From Nereocystis luetkeana (Eukaryota > Sar > Phaeophyceae > Laminariales > Laminariaceae), in NCBI GenBank assembly GCA_031213475.1, contig JARUPZ010000021.1, forward strand, positions 682,001 through 746,000: DNA of 64,000 nt, written 5' to 3'. The notes under the pieces are model-generated. The model made no database searches, was not told the origin of the DNA, and saw only the letters and a list, made by a program, of their open reading frames with translations. The stretch's first letter is position 1. Each line of letters opens with the position of its first letter. Made by a program: the position numbers and the translations under genes. Of the stretch, positions 1 through 10,000 are shown in pieces.

Positions 1-1810
1 ATATATACAATCCTTCGCGGCGGCTGAAAGCGAAGCATTCGCTTCCGATTCCGTCTTGAATTTAGTCTGGGATGCCAGACGCCTTTCGCTTTCCTGGCTT
101 CGTGCTTGCTTTTTCGGCCGCTTTCCTCGATGGTCGCGCTCGCTTGCCGGGCTCCGACGGGTGTTCTCCCGTGCGCGCGTCTCGGAGTCTCGCGCCACCG
201 ACGAGCGCGGCGACCCCGGACTCGAAGGGTCTTCGCTGGGGCGAGGAGACACGGACGTTCGGTTTTCTTTGATCCTGGAGATTTGTTTCGTTGTTGCTGC
301 TCCGCGAAGAGCTTCTTGTGACAGGCTCGATCTTAGCTTTTACTCGCAGCGTTCGATCTCTCGGCCTTGCTGGTGCTATATACCGCTTTGCTTACCCCGA
401 ACTCAAAGGAATATTGCTGGGACGAGAAGGCACGGAGGTTCTACTTGCTGCTGTTGCTACGAGTACTGCCCATGTCATTGGCAGTACCTCGCGGTTGTTC
501 TGTGTTGCCGATCGATATCAGGTATCAATACACTGCTCATGCTCGCAGCATCTCGGGGGATTTTTTGTTGGTGCGCGTTGACAGTCCCGGCATCCTTGTA
601 TTTCAAGATGTAAAATATCCAAGGGTCGATTTTTGTTTGGAAGACTTTTTATTGGTACACGTGGGCAGTCGTGTATCCAGGATCTGAACGATTTACGGGT
701 TAAGTTCGTTCGGAGTTCGGAGGATTTGTTTTTTTGTACGAGTACGCGTTGGCAGTCACGTACCGACCCCCGATGCATCGGAGGGTATCACACGTACTCA
801 TGGTCGTACATGATCGGACTGTCTATACTGCTGCAAGGTCTGATCTCTGGTGGAGGAAAAGAGATACGAGTGCTATTAATATGATGCTATACAGTAGCAG
901 CAGCGCAGCAGTAGTTCAGAGGCGTTCTACTTCGAAGATGTTCAAAGCAAAACCAAATACCCATAACGAGCGCGGCCGATGAGCGTGTCTGAAGTGTCAC
1001 GCAGCTTCCATTGTTGATGAGTTTCAACCACTCAATCGGTCATACTCACACCAGACGTTTTTCGCTTTGAAAAAAAATAATATCAAGTTCGCCTTACGTA
1101 CTGTTTTCTGGTGAAATACACGTCAAGTTATTTCGGCGAGCACTACTGGAGGTAATCGAGGGTTCGAAACTGCTCGCTCCCGCTGCGAGTACTCGCAGTA
1201 TCTCGGGGTTCTGTGCTGCTGTGGATATTGTGCTGCGTGTGCTTCACGTATATCCAACCTGAATATTTCGAATTCTGCCTATGTTAGCAATGTACTTTGC
1301 GGTTGTCAGGTTGTTGTTCTGTTTTGCCGATCGATATCAGGTACCAGGTATTAGGTATCAGGTGTTCGATACTGCTCATACTCGCAGCATATCGGGTTAT
1401 ATAGTGCGATTGCTGCCTGTGGCCATGATTGAGTATTTCATATAGATAATGCGCGTATACGTACTGGTGCCGTACGCGTAACGCGTCCTGTACTCGCAGT
1501 AATTTGGGCGGATACTGCAAGCTGACATGCTGTCTGCTACGATGCTGCTCCTGCTGCTGCTTCAGTGCTGCTGATGGTGTTGTGGCTGCACACAGCAGCA
1601 GCAGAAGAAGCGGTGCTGTTGTGCTGCTGCTGCTCCTGCTGCTATCGCTTCATGTGAAAATGAGAGGCCATATCTCCTGCACAAGCCCCGTTGGCGGTAG
1701 GTACTACAGCCCGCCGTAGATAGGTGTGATACTTCGGCGTGGGTATGGGGTACTTGGCAGCTGGGCAGATAAAGGGCGTCAGAACTGTATGAAGGGCATC
1801 AGTACTGTAT
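1..1810 (+). mobile_element. Dispersed element, copy A (inverted partner at 58.85-61.93 kb)
   Basis: This stretch matches the reverse complement of about 58850-61925 over almost its whole length. Shared landmarks are the GC-rich start (about 60-240), GCCGATCGATATCAGG (near 505 and 1330), the CTG-rich stretch near 1540-1650 and GGGCAGATAAAGGGC near 1770. No domain is recognisable in any frame, and the overlapping ORFs on both strands look like by-products of GC-rich sequence. It is probably a degraded transposable element of unknown class that extends beyond the left edge of the window. Confidence 0.6.
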
Positions 1811-1978
1811 GAAATATTATAGACGCAGGCGTACGCTGCAACGAAACGCCCGCGAACACCTCTATATTCGGACCCCAGGTGCAGACCAAAGGCAGATCAA
1901 CTGTGTATGGTGCTGTACCGGAAGATTATGATAGACACGAGAACAGACTCTTAAAGTACGAAGATCTATTCCGAGCCC

Positions 1979-2212
1979 GAACCGAGGAAATCGACCGACA
2001 CAGCCTTCCCGCTGGGCGGTGCTTTTCTCCAGTTCCACCCGAGCCCATTCGCCGATCTTCCCGTGGCGTTCGCCCTGAACTTGCTCGTCGTGGGCGATGA
2101 AGAGTTTCCTGGAGTGCTTGGAGCCCGAGAAGTGCAGGGGGGGCTTGCACAGGCCGACCAAGATGCCGTTGTCCTTGATAGTTCCTTTGCAGTAGACACA
2201 ATCCTTACGGAC
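1979..2212 (-). CDS. Exon of an unrecognised protein (CVYC exon)
   Basis: On the - strand a good acceptor (TGTTTGCAG) at 2213-2214 is followed by an open frame that starts VRKDCVYCKGTIKDNG and continues through KPPLHFSGSKHSRKLF and IGEWARVELEKST. The composition is unbiased and protein-like, unlike the repeats around it. A Cys-x-x-Cys pair (CVYC) could bind metal or form a disulfide. I do not recognise the family. The 3' end is uncertain: no strong donor is visible before the frame runs into AT-rich sequence near 1975, and a second frame ends at a TAG near 1966. It may belong to the same gene as the exon at 4412-4566, but the phases do not join directly. Confidence 0.45.
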
Positions 2213-2239
2213 CTGCAAACATAGATTATAGACAACAAA

Positions 2240-3210
2240 CCGACAGCACAAAGGAGACATGTGAGACGTGTTAAGTACAAACATTTTACTTGAAAACGGC
2301 AAATGCCAAAATCAGTTATACCTGATCCGTTTGAGCCAAAATCAGGTGTATACTAAAACCAAGCAAAAAACGCGCGCCACGAGCGGTGTTCTGTCCATGA
2401 AAGTCGGGTCAAAAAAGATCCGTTCCATATATGGCCTCCAAAATCTAAGTCGTTTAGTTTTCTTTAGGCTGTAGATACCACGGGCTTCACTCGGACCTGC
2501 AGAGAGTCACTGTTAATAGGCTTCGTTTGTTCTGCGACGGCGGGGGCGCCAAGAAGAGTATTTAATCTGGCGCACCCCCACCGTTGACAGCTTAAATCTT
2601 CTTGACCGTCCTCGCGGAACTGCCAGCTCGGCACGAAATTATCTTGCCGTACCAAACCTGAGACAAACTCGACGCGGGGTGGTGCAGATAAAGACCATGG
2701 TGATGTATGCACCGCTGTGACCATAGAAAACAACAAAGCAGCGGCAGTAGGACACAACAACTATTCAATAACTGAAGCGCGTCACACATCCCAAAGAAGA
2801 AAAAAAGCGAAACCAGCATACTCATGTATGCATATTTATGTAAAAACGTACTTTGACGTACAACGTGTACGTGCGAGTACAGAGTTTATACGTTGCGTAA
2901 TGCAGAATAATTTCAACCGAGGAAGGGCAGACGCATACGGAGAGAAAACAACAGCAGTGTACATATGTGGCCCCTCTGATTGGTTCAAAGTTGGCCAAAA
3001 TCAGTTGAAAGCTAGAGAGAGTAGAAAAAAAACTGGTATAAGTTGGCCTTTTCTAGCCAAAATCAGTTACGATGTCAGCCTGGACAATAGCAGCGCTCCT
3101 GGGGTGTGTTTTGTACTTGTTTTTAGAATGTAACTGATTTTGGCCGAAAAGCGGCCAGATATACCTGATTTTGGCAAAAACACCTTGAAAAACAGTTTCG
3201 AAAATACGCG
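2240..3210 (-). repeat. Dispersed repeat with AAAATCAG motifs, copy 1
   Basis: The sequence is homologous, in reverse orientation, to about 49740-50640. Shared blocks include a GGGGTGTGTTTTGT segment (about 3100), the GGCCGAAAAGCGGCC palindrome (about 3145) and repeated CCAAAATCAG words. The two copies have the same order of blocks, so this is a mobile or duplicated unit of about 0.9 kb. ORFs inside it are not conserved between the copies. Confidence 0.6.
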
Positions 3211-3689
3211 TTGGCGTGCGCTGTACAGGCAGAAAGCACTAAAGGTAAATAGGAATGCGATGCGATGAATGATGTTGGCAAACCCTTACGTCTTTTTTCG
3301 CGGCAGAGACGGCGACGGCAGAGTCGGCAGCAGCATAAAACATGGAAACGTGTTAGTGTACTCAACGCCTGTCTGTTATCGTGTCAACAACAGCAGCAGC
3401 GGCGGTAGACAACTGTCTCGGAGTGGAAAGAAACGCAGGCTGCAAACAGCAACGGCAACTGTTCGGGGAAAAAAGTTGGTTATAGTGTGCAAAACAAAAA
3501 CAATGGCTGCAGCAGCGCATATACAAATGGCAGTACGCGTACTATACCCCTGTCTCGGTGTGAGCTCGTATCAAGAAAAGAAAAATGGCCATTTTTTTTT
3601 TGTTATACGTACTGCTGTAGTGTGCAAGACAAAACTCGAAATTACTGATATACCTGGTATGTATTTGTGTCTTGTATTTAGTGCTGAAG

Positions 3690-4057
3690 GTCGACAACAT
3701 GCGGGAACAGCAACAACCCAGACAACAGCTGCAGCAGCAGCGGCGGCAGACACCGACTCAAAGCTGCGTACAACAGCAACAACGCGAACGACGCCTGCGT
3801 ACACAGTAAAATCAGCATCAGGGACGATAGGCGCGCGGGGTTACAGCAGCAGGAAAAGAAGCAGCAGCATAAACAGCAACAGCAGCAGCGGCGGTAGACA
3901 CTGTTGGGGAAACGAACGCAGACTGTAAACAACAACGGCAGTAGCAGCGGCAGCAGCAGCACAAAAGCAAATGGCGGTAGGCGCAGTAGCGCACAAACAA
4001 ATGGCATTATTAGTACCAGGTACGTTTTTTGTCTTGGATTTAGTGCTAAAGGTCGAC

Positions 4058-4092
<35 letters not shown>

Positions 4093-4140
4093 GCAGCAGC
4101 CGCGGCGGTATAAATAGGTAGCAAACAACAACACCAACAA
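3690..4140. repeat. CAA/CAG triplet-rich stretch
   Basis: Imperfect CAG, CAA and CGG triplets run through this stretch, with a clean CAA run near 4062-4092. The long Leu/Val/Cys-rich ORFs that can be read on the - strand are translations of these triplets and are not treated as genes. Confidence 0.8.
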
Positions 4141-4500
4141 CAACAGCAACAGAGGAGCACAGAACACAACTCACCGCCACCTCCTGTCTCGAGCGTGAAG
4201 GACACGGTGCGGACGTCGATAGGCCTGGCGCACAATTCACAGTCTTTGGGCCACTTCAAGATTGTTCCGCTGCCGGGGCAGAACACAGCAACGACGACGA
4301 CAACAACAACAACAACAACAACAACAACAGCAGCCGCGGCGGTATAAATAGGTAGCACACAACAACACCACGAACAACAACAGCAACAGAGAAGCACATA
4401 ACACAACTCACCGCCACCTCCTGTCTCGAGCGTGAAGGACACGGTGCGGACGTCGATAGGCCTGGCGCATAATTCACAGTCTTTGGGCCACTTCAAGATT
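4055..4500 (-). repeat. Tandem duplication carrying an exon copy
   Basis: Two nearly identical units of about 215-230 bp (roughly 4055-4283 and 4300-4500) each contain the 3' part of an exon, its GTGAGT donor, and the start of the intron with TTG repeats and a shared CTATTTATACCGCCGCGGCT block. Triplet repeats at the borders probably mediated the duplication. Confidence 0.8.
4175..4280 (-). pseudogene. Duplicated 3' part of the CELC exon
   Basis: This is a copy of the last two thirds of exon 4412-4566 (from CPGSG through TVSFTLETGGG). It keeps the open frame and the GGCG/GTGAGT donor and has few changes. The 5' part with the acceptor is replaced by TTG triplets. It could be spliced only if a new acceptor were used, so it is called a partial exon copy. 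Confidence 0.6.
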
Positions 4501-4566
4501 ATCCCGCTGCCGGGGCAGGTGTCGTGGTCGCCGGTCGCAAAATCGACCTTGCCTCCAAAGTTATGT
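4412..4566 (-). CDS. Exon of an unrecognised protein (CELC exon)
   Basis: The best model is an acceptor at 4567-4568 (ATGATGGAG) and a perfect GTGAGT donor at 4411-4410. The reading frame in between gives HNFGGKVDFATGDHDTCPG, then ILKWPKDCELCARPIDV and TVSFTLETGGG. Length is 155 bp: one base, 51 codons, one base. Three cysteines, two of them as Cys-x-x-Cys, recall the CVYC exon downstream at 2212. The family is not recognised. The donor half has been duplicated at 4175-4280. The next exon must supply two bases to complete the split codon, and the CVYC exon does not, so an exon is missing or the two are unrelated. Confidence 0.5.
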
Positions 4567-4689
4567 CTCCATCATATAGCTGGGAGATGCAGCGGTTGCA
4601 CTTTACAGTGGGATTGAGCACTGACTTGGACAGGGGGGTTCTGTTTGAAATGGGCTTCCAAGATCCGCCAGAAGAGAGCGAGGCAGAGG

Positions 4690-4960
4690 TGTATTGAAGG
4701 CAGAACCTTCAATATCGGCAGCAGGAAAAAGTGCAGTCCACTCTGTAGAAGCAGCACCACCAGGCGATGCCATCTACCAGGCAGGAGCAGCACTAGCGGG
4801 AGGAGCACCCGGTGCCAACAGAAGCAGCGAGAGCAAAAACAACACCAGCAGGAGCGGCACCAGAAGGAGCGGCACGAGCACGAGCGGCACGAGCAGGAGC
4901 AACGCCAGCAGGAGGCCAACTGGCCAAGCGGTATACGAAGAGGCAGCACCAGCGTGACGC
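4690..4960 (+). other. Tandem ~15-bp GGAGCGGCACC-type repeat, coding-like
   Basis: Repeats of the GAGCGGCACCAG type run from about 4840 to 4920. Several + frames are open, one of them Ala/Arg-rich and one Ser/Thr/Arg-rich. No splice signals decide between them. It could be a low-complexity exon (for example N-terminal to the RBM42-like gene) or a simple minisatellite. Confidence 0.3.
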
Positions 4961-5087
4961 CCGTCGTACCGTCGTATGCTGTCTACATGTGTCCACGCAC
5001 GCAAATAATCCAATGACCCGCGTCGTAGTCGTGTGTTGAAACTATTCCGGAACAAAATAGAAAAATAATCGGTCTACTATCGCATGT

Positions 5088-5124
5088 ATGCCGTCTTATA
5101 GCCGGTCTCTTCGGGCCAAACCAG
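5088..5124 (+). CDS. Possible first coding exon of the RBM42-like gene
   Basis: An ATG at 5088 opens a 12-codon stretch (MPSYSRSLRAKP) that ends in a strong donor, CCAG/GTGAGA. It leaves one base, exactly the phase required by the acceptor at 6799, which would give a Gly codon at the junction. The match of phase is suggestive only. The stretch overlaps the end of an ORF on the other strand. Confidence 0.25.
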
Positions 5125-5467
5125 GTGAGATCAACGGCAGTCCTATTGAATCTGTTCCCGTAAAGTCCCTCCACTCGCGAATAGTACAAAGCTCTGGCGA
5201 ATCAGGGCTGACGATCTTGCGAAAGGCCACCGAAACGCCCCCGCGGCGACCGACCAGAGAAAACGAATTTATAGTTTTGTTTATATGTATATATGTTTTC
5301 GTTTGCAATCTCGGCGTCCCACAAGGGTTTATACATGGAGCTATAAAGGTTCTCCGTTGTGATCCACACACAAAGTTCCTGTCGTAGTCGCCCGCGAATA
5401 TGACTCCCAACTCTGAAAAAATATCTATTTGTGAGGTTGTTCCGTCACCGAGGGTTGCAGTTCCCAA
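5096..5467 (-). CDS. Orphan ORF, unrecognised
   Basis: An uninterrupted - strand frame of about 123 codons runs from next to the poly-G tract at 5468 to a stop at 5096-5098. The composition is protein-like (for example FAGDYDRNFVCGSQRRTF and VSVAFRKIVSPDSPEL), with no simple repeats apart from an AT-rich middle. I recognise no domain. The start is uncertain: the first ATG lies beside the homopolymer, and the frame may begin further upstream. It may be a gene fragment, a transposon remnant or the last exon of a - strand gene. Confidence 0.35.
   Translation of the reverse strand: MGTATLGDGTTSQIDIFSELGVIFAGDYDRNFVCGSQRRTFIAPCINPCGTPRLQTKTYIHINKTINSFSLVGRRGGVSVAFRKIVSPDSPELCTIREWRDFTGTDSIGLPLISPGLARRDRL

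Positions 5468-5499
<32 letters not shown>
5468..5499. repeat. Poly-G tract
   Basis: A run of about 30 G residues. It is one of many homopolymeric C/G runs of 10-30 bp in the window (for example 5824-5853, 7140-7153, 7848-7866 and 21968-21984). Confidence 0.95.
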
Positions 5500-5500
<1 letters not shown>

Positions 5501-5718
5501 GTACGTACGGGGAATTATTTTAGCGTAAAAATAGCCTTGAGTTAGCGCAGGGGCGCTATATCATCTTCAGGGCTCGTTTTTCTCGACAGCGAACAGTAAG
5601 CAGTGGGCAAGGGTGTTGGTAGAGTCGAGCATTCTGTTTTAGGAATAAGGGTCTCGGCCAGGTATCTCCGAAGTTACGTTAATGGCTTTCGTTCGGTACT
5701 TGTCCTCGGCAACCTTGA

Positions 5719-5813
5719 CCGTTTTAGGACTGCAGTCCCGTTTTGGGAACAGCTTACCTGGAACTGAGTGAATTATCCCCATAACGGGACTGCAGTTCTA
5801 AAAGGGCTGAAAA
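5719..5813. mobile_element. Fold-back MITE, piggyBac-like family, degraded copy
   Basis: Inverted arms contain TTTTAGGACTGCAGTCCCGTT and its complement around a short centre. The outer TTAACCC ends seen in better copies (58126-58214, 41276-41364) have decayed here. Confidence 0.65.
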
Positions 5814-5823
5814 CAATTGCACC

Positions 5824-5853
5824 GCCCCCCCCCCCCCCCCCCCCCCCCCCCCC
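5824..5853. repeat. Poly-C tract
   Basis: An uninterrupted C run of about 30 bp lies just outside the right arm of the fold-back element. Confidence 0.95.
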
Positions 5854-5999
5854 GCTGTGCGAACTGAACGCTATTTATCGTTTCAAACCGGGTGGAGTTT
5901 TAACAAATATCTACTGTAAGACTAGCGTGCAGCTAGCTCCTCGCATTTGCAATCATTCACAGCTCATCTAGAAATGATCTGAAGATGATGGATTTCCAC

Positions 6000-6330
6000 T
6001 AGATGCTCATCTAGATGATAGATGATGGATTGCCACTAGATGATCCAGATCTTCCAGGGCAGATAGATACCAGGAACAGATTTCCTGATTTGTATAATCT
6101 GTATGATCTGTATGATCTGTATGATCTAGCTCATGTTGCCGGGCGGGATCCGTGTAATGTGCATGATCTATGAATATCACATGTTTCCTGGGTTGGACCT
6201 GTACTAGGCAGATAGATAGATCCTGCAACACAGCGGCAGGTGAGGAACTAGATGATCTATCTGTAGATGATCTATCTGTAGATGGATCGTTCAGGGTGTG
6301 CAGTGATTGCAATCCGGTTGCTTGTTGTGG
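6000..6330 (+). repeat. Dispersed repeat family D3, copy 1
   Basis: GATCTGTAT repeats lead into a block with GCCGGGCGGGATCC, CTGGGTTGGA and GCGGCAGGTGAGGAACTAGA. The same order is found near 12400-12550, 20345-20560 and 37430-37625, and partly at 23390-23640 and 31830-31990. Confidence 0.6.
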
Positions 6331-6464
6331 ACGGCGGCGTAATCGTCATCTGCCTCTCTTTCGAACCCCAGAAAGGGTAAACGTGCGTGCGTCATACCAG
6401 GTACTACGTAAGACCTCACTTGTCAGCGTGCCCCCCCCCCCCCCGCTTCCATCCCCCCCTTCAA

Positions 6465-6785
6465 ACATCGCCTCGTTATGTTGAAACCTGCTGTTAATGA
6501 TACAGCGTCACCCTCTCACCCTCTCCAAAATAAAATCATAATTATGTTGAAACCTGTCAAGATAGCAACCACCCACCCCCCCCCGTATTCTCAACTTTCC
6601 TCGTTTTGTTGAAACCTCCCACCATAGCACCCCCTACCTCCCCCGTCCAAACTTTGCCTCGTTCTGTTGAAACCTGCCACCATAGCACCCCCTCCCTCCC
6701 CCGTTTCAAACATTGCCTCGTTATGTTGCAACCTGTCAACCCCCCCCCCCCTCTTGAAAACATTGCCTCGTTACTGTGGAAACCT
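6465..6785 (+). repeat. Minisatellite abutting an acceptor
   Basis: About six imperfect units of 40-65 bp share CATTGCCTCGTTATGTTG then AAACCTG followed by a C-rich spacer. The last unit runs directly into the acceptor of the first secure RBM42-like exon at 6797-6798, so the array supplies that exon's polypyrimidine sequence. Confidence 0.75.
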
Positions 6786-6798
6786 CTCGATCATGCAG

Positions 6799-7065
6799 GC
6801 CCAGGCCCATACCAGGACGGTAGCATGGGTTACGGCTACCCCAATCAGATGAACGGGATGGACCCCAACGCTCCAGGGGCCATGATGGGTGCCATGGGGG
6901 CAATGATGCCGCCCGGGGCACGGGCGGGGATGGAGGCGGGAGGAGCGGGGGTAGCCGGGGCGAAGTCGAAGGTGGAAAAGGCGAAAGAAGAGTCTTCGAA
7001 CAAGTTCAAGCGAGTTGCTGGGGGGAAGAGTTGGGAGGACGAGACACTAGCGGAGTGGCCTGAAA
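6799..7065 (+). CDS. RBM42: RBM42-like exon: Gly/Met-rich segment and SWED linker
   Basis: The acceptor is ATGCAG at 6797-6798 (an alternative AG lies six bases on, in the same phase). The donor is GAAA/GTGAGT at 7066. The exon reads PGPYQDGSMGYGYPNQ, then a Met/Gly/Ala-rich stretch (MMGAMGAMMPPGARAG), a charged stretch with KSKVEKAKEESS, and the conserved KFKRVAGGKSWEDETLAEWP. It ends one base into an Asn codon that is completed by the next exon. It starts one base into a codon, so an upstream coding exon is required. Confidence 0.85.
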
Positions 7066-10000
7066 GTGAGTGTGTAGGGCCGCGGTGGGAGCTGTGGGGA
7101 GGGGGAGAGGGGTGGGGATGAGGGAGGGGAGGAGGGGAGGGGGGGGGGGGGGGTATCGCTTCCCGCGGCTTGCCGATTGGACCGTTGAAAGTTGTCAGTT
7201 TGGTCTCACCGCTAGCGTGTATGGTGGATCAATCAGTCCAGAAATTCAAGGGTCATCAGTAGAGAGTAGAGTAGACGAATAAGGCATGACCTGAGAGTGT
7301 TTGGGGTTGTTGTTCTCGCATTGATTCATCGCCAGCGTCCCCGGTGGCTCGGTAGGTGGTATTAACTAGATGATCCGCGAGCCTAATCAGATCAAATTCG
7401 TGGGTTCGAGTCTCACCGGGTGCATACTCGTGGGTACTTTTTCTTGCTCATAAATGGACTACCAAAAAGCGCGAGCGAGAGCGTGAGTTTGGAACATTCC
7501 ATGAAATTCGACGAGCAGTGGGAATTATGAACCCTATGCACATGCGCGATGAAGTTGAAGGCGCGCACCACGGGGGGAAGAAGAGACGACACCTGTTACT
7601 TCGGTTTTTGGTCCAGAAAATTGCCGAGGGTAAAAAACCTCGTACGAGTTAAGCTGGAAGTGATGATGAATACGAATTAGAAAAAACTGTATTCTAGTCC
7701 ATGATGACAAAGGTACATATCCTCCGATTTCTCCGGAGTGGAAGAACGCCTTCGGAACAAATAAAATGAAACAAAGTAGGGCACAGATGACGCTGGAGGA
7801 GTGACTGGAGACTAGGTGTCTGAGACCGTGAAGGAGGCTGTGGGAAGGGGGGGGGGGGGGGGGGGGAGGGAGGGAGGGGGGTCGCTCCCCGTTTGCTCTC
7901 ATCTACTAGTCCCTCGATTTTTTTCGGGATACCACCACTAACGCGTAATCAATGTCCGGAATATAGTAAACGTTTGGGTTGGATATCCAAACCGGTTGGG
8001 TTGGGTATCCAAACCGGCTGGGTTGGATATCCATACCGGTTGGGTTGGATATCCATACCGGTTGGGTTGGATATCGAAACCGGTTGTGGGGAACATCCAA
8101 GCGATTGGATTGGATATGCAAAATGTTTGAGTTGAACATCCCAACGAGTTGGGCTGAAGGTTCTAACGGTTTGGGTTTGATATCCAAATAGTAGGATTCA
8201 TATTCAAGCGGTCTTTCCTTTTCTGGACAGAGTGTCACATGGTAGCCTTTCGAGTAGATGAATAATGCGCACATCGGACAGATGAGACAGATCATCTACA
8301 AATAGATCATCTACAGATAGATCCTCTAGATCCTACTATATATACGCCGTTATGAGATGCTGTGCAAATGCGGTATCATATACATCCAGCAAACTTCCCC
8401 AAATCGTGTAGGTGATGTATATTAGGTACCTGGCATCAGGGATCTACCTGTCCCCAATGATCTAGATCTAAAATGGCATACATGATACGTGCTTTGAACG
8501 ATCTGTATGATCTGTGCTCTGAACGACCTGTAGACATTCACAGTAGAGAGTGCTCTTTTACAAAGCTATAGAGCGCTTTTGAGGGCGAACCATTAGTATT
8601 GCGCTTTTGGAGATGGAGAAGGGCGCTTTTGACAGAAGATTACCGCGTTTTTTGGGAGAAGCTAAGGCCGACTGTCTGAAGAGGCTAGGGAGTTTTTGAG
8701 AACAGATTACGGCGCTTTTGAAAACAAAAATGATACTTGATATATCCTACAGAACAGTAGTACTTGCTGCTTGTAGTGTGCTTTTGGAAATATAAAAAGC
8801 GAGGTATATTAGAGCTGTTTTTAGGGATTTCGGCAGTATTACAGCGCTTGTGACTACTACCACATACTGCAGTTTGCTTTTGACAGCAGATTGAGCCGCC
8901 TTTGATAACAGATACTCGTACATATTAGGCCGCTTTGAAAACAGACTACTTATGGTGGTGTGCTTTCGAAAATAGGTTAGGTTGTTTTATAGTTAGACTC
9001 AAGCTCTTGAGAAAGTATTACACCATTTTTTAGCCTTAGGTCGCTATTAATAGTGTATACGTACCTGGTACATCATACCGTATTCTTCTGAACCAGATTA
9101 AACCGCTTCTGCCAAGAGATGGTTGCACATTTGGTGACAGATGACAAGTGCGCTCGTTGAAAAGTTACCAGGTACTAGCTACAGGTTGGTTACGGTGTGC
9201 TTTTCAAGAACGGAACGTTATTTATTCGGGGCTTTCTTGCAAACGTGTTGGGCGCGCATTTAAACAGTCTCGCCCGCTTTTAAAAACAGTTTAGGCCGCT
9301 TTTTTTAAAACTAAAATCAGGCCGATTCTGAAAGCGGAGTAGGGCTTACTTTGTCTCTCCTTCCTACTACGGTCACAACCTGCTGGTCGTGACTCAAATC
9401 CGGGGTCTCAGAGCAGGCTATTGACAAGACCTTCGGCATTTTCAGGGAGTTTCGTCAAATTAGGCAGAGGTTAAGGCATACCAGCTCGTACATATCTCGA
9501 CCAAACTGTAAGGATCGTTGGGGTATAGATATGAAGCCCCAACGGTCCTTACATTTCTGCCATAGCAGTCCGGAGTGGTACCGGGTAGAACATGCCTGGT
9601 ACATTGCATCGGCGAAATAGAACCTTACATCACCGCTTTAACTATACCTCCTCCCCCCCCCCCCCCCTACAACCCCTCCCCCTCTTACTTTACAGCTCCA
9701 TCCTTACGGCTACAACTCCCTCCGCGCCCCCCCTCCCTCCCTCCCTCCCTCCCAATCCAGATGACTACAGACTGTTTGTCGGAGACCTGGGCAACGAAGT
9801 AACGGACGATAACCTCGCTGGAGCCTTCCGCAAGTACACCACTTTCGCGAAGGCCAAGGTTGTCCGAGAGAGATGGAATAAAAAGTCAAAGGGCTACGGG
9901 TTCGTCAGCTTTTTGGACGGGTGAGGCTTTTTTTTCGGTGGAGGGTGGGGGGGGCGTAATCATTAGCTGCTTGCCTTAGTCATTTGACCATTGACCACGC

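Noticed and set aside
3678..4496. 272-codon - strand ORF rich in Leu, Val and Cys
   Set aside because: It joins two exon copies through translated TTG/CTG triplets and runs over two good GTGAGT donors. The exons are real, the joined ORF is not.
5280..5360. NLGVPQGFIHG resembling the GVPQG motif of reverse transcriptases
   Set aside because: The match is a single short motif on the + strand, with no other reverse-transcriptase blocks around it.
7338..7427. Functional tRNA gene
   Set aside because: A- and B-box words are present, but the D-arm is expanded and no anticodon stem-loop forms, so only a tRNA-like call is made.
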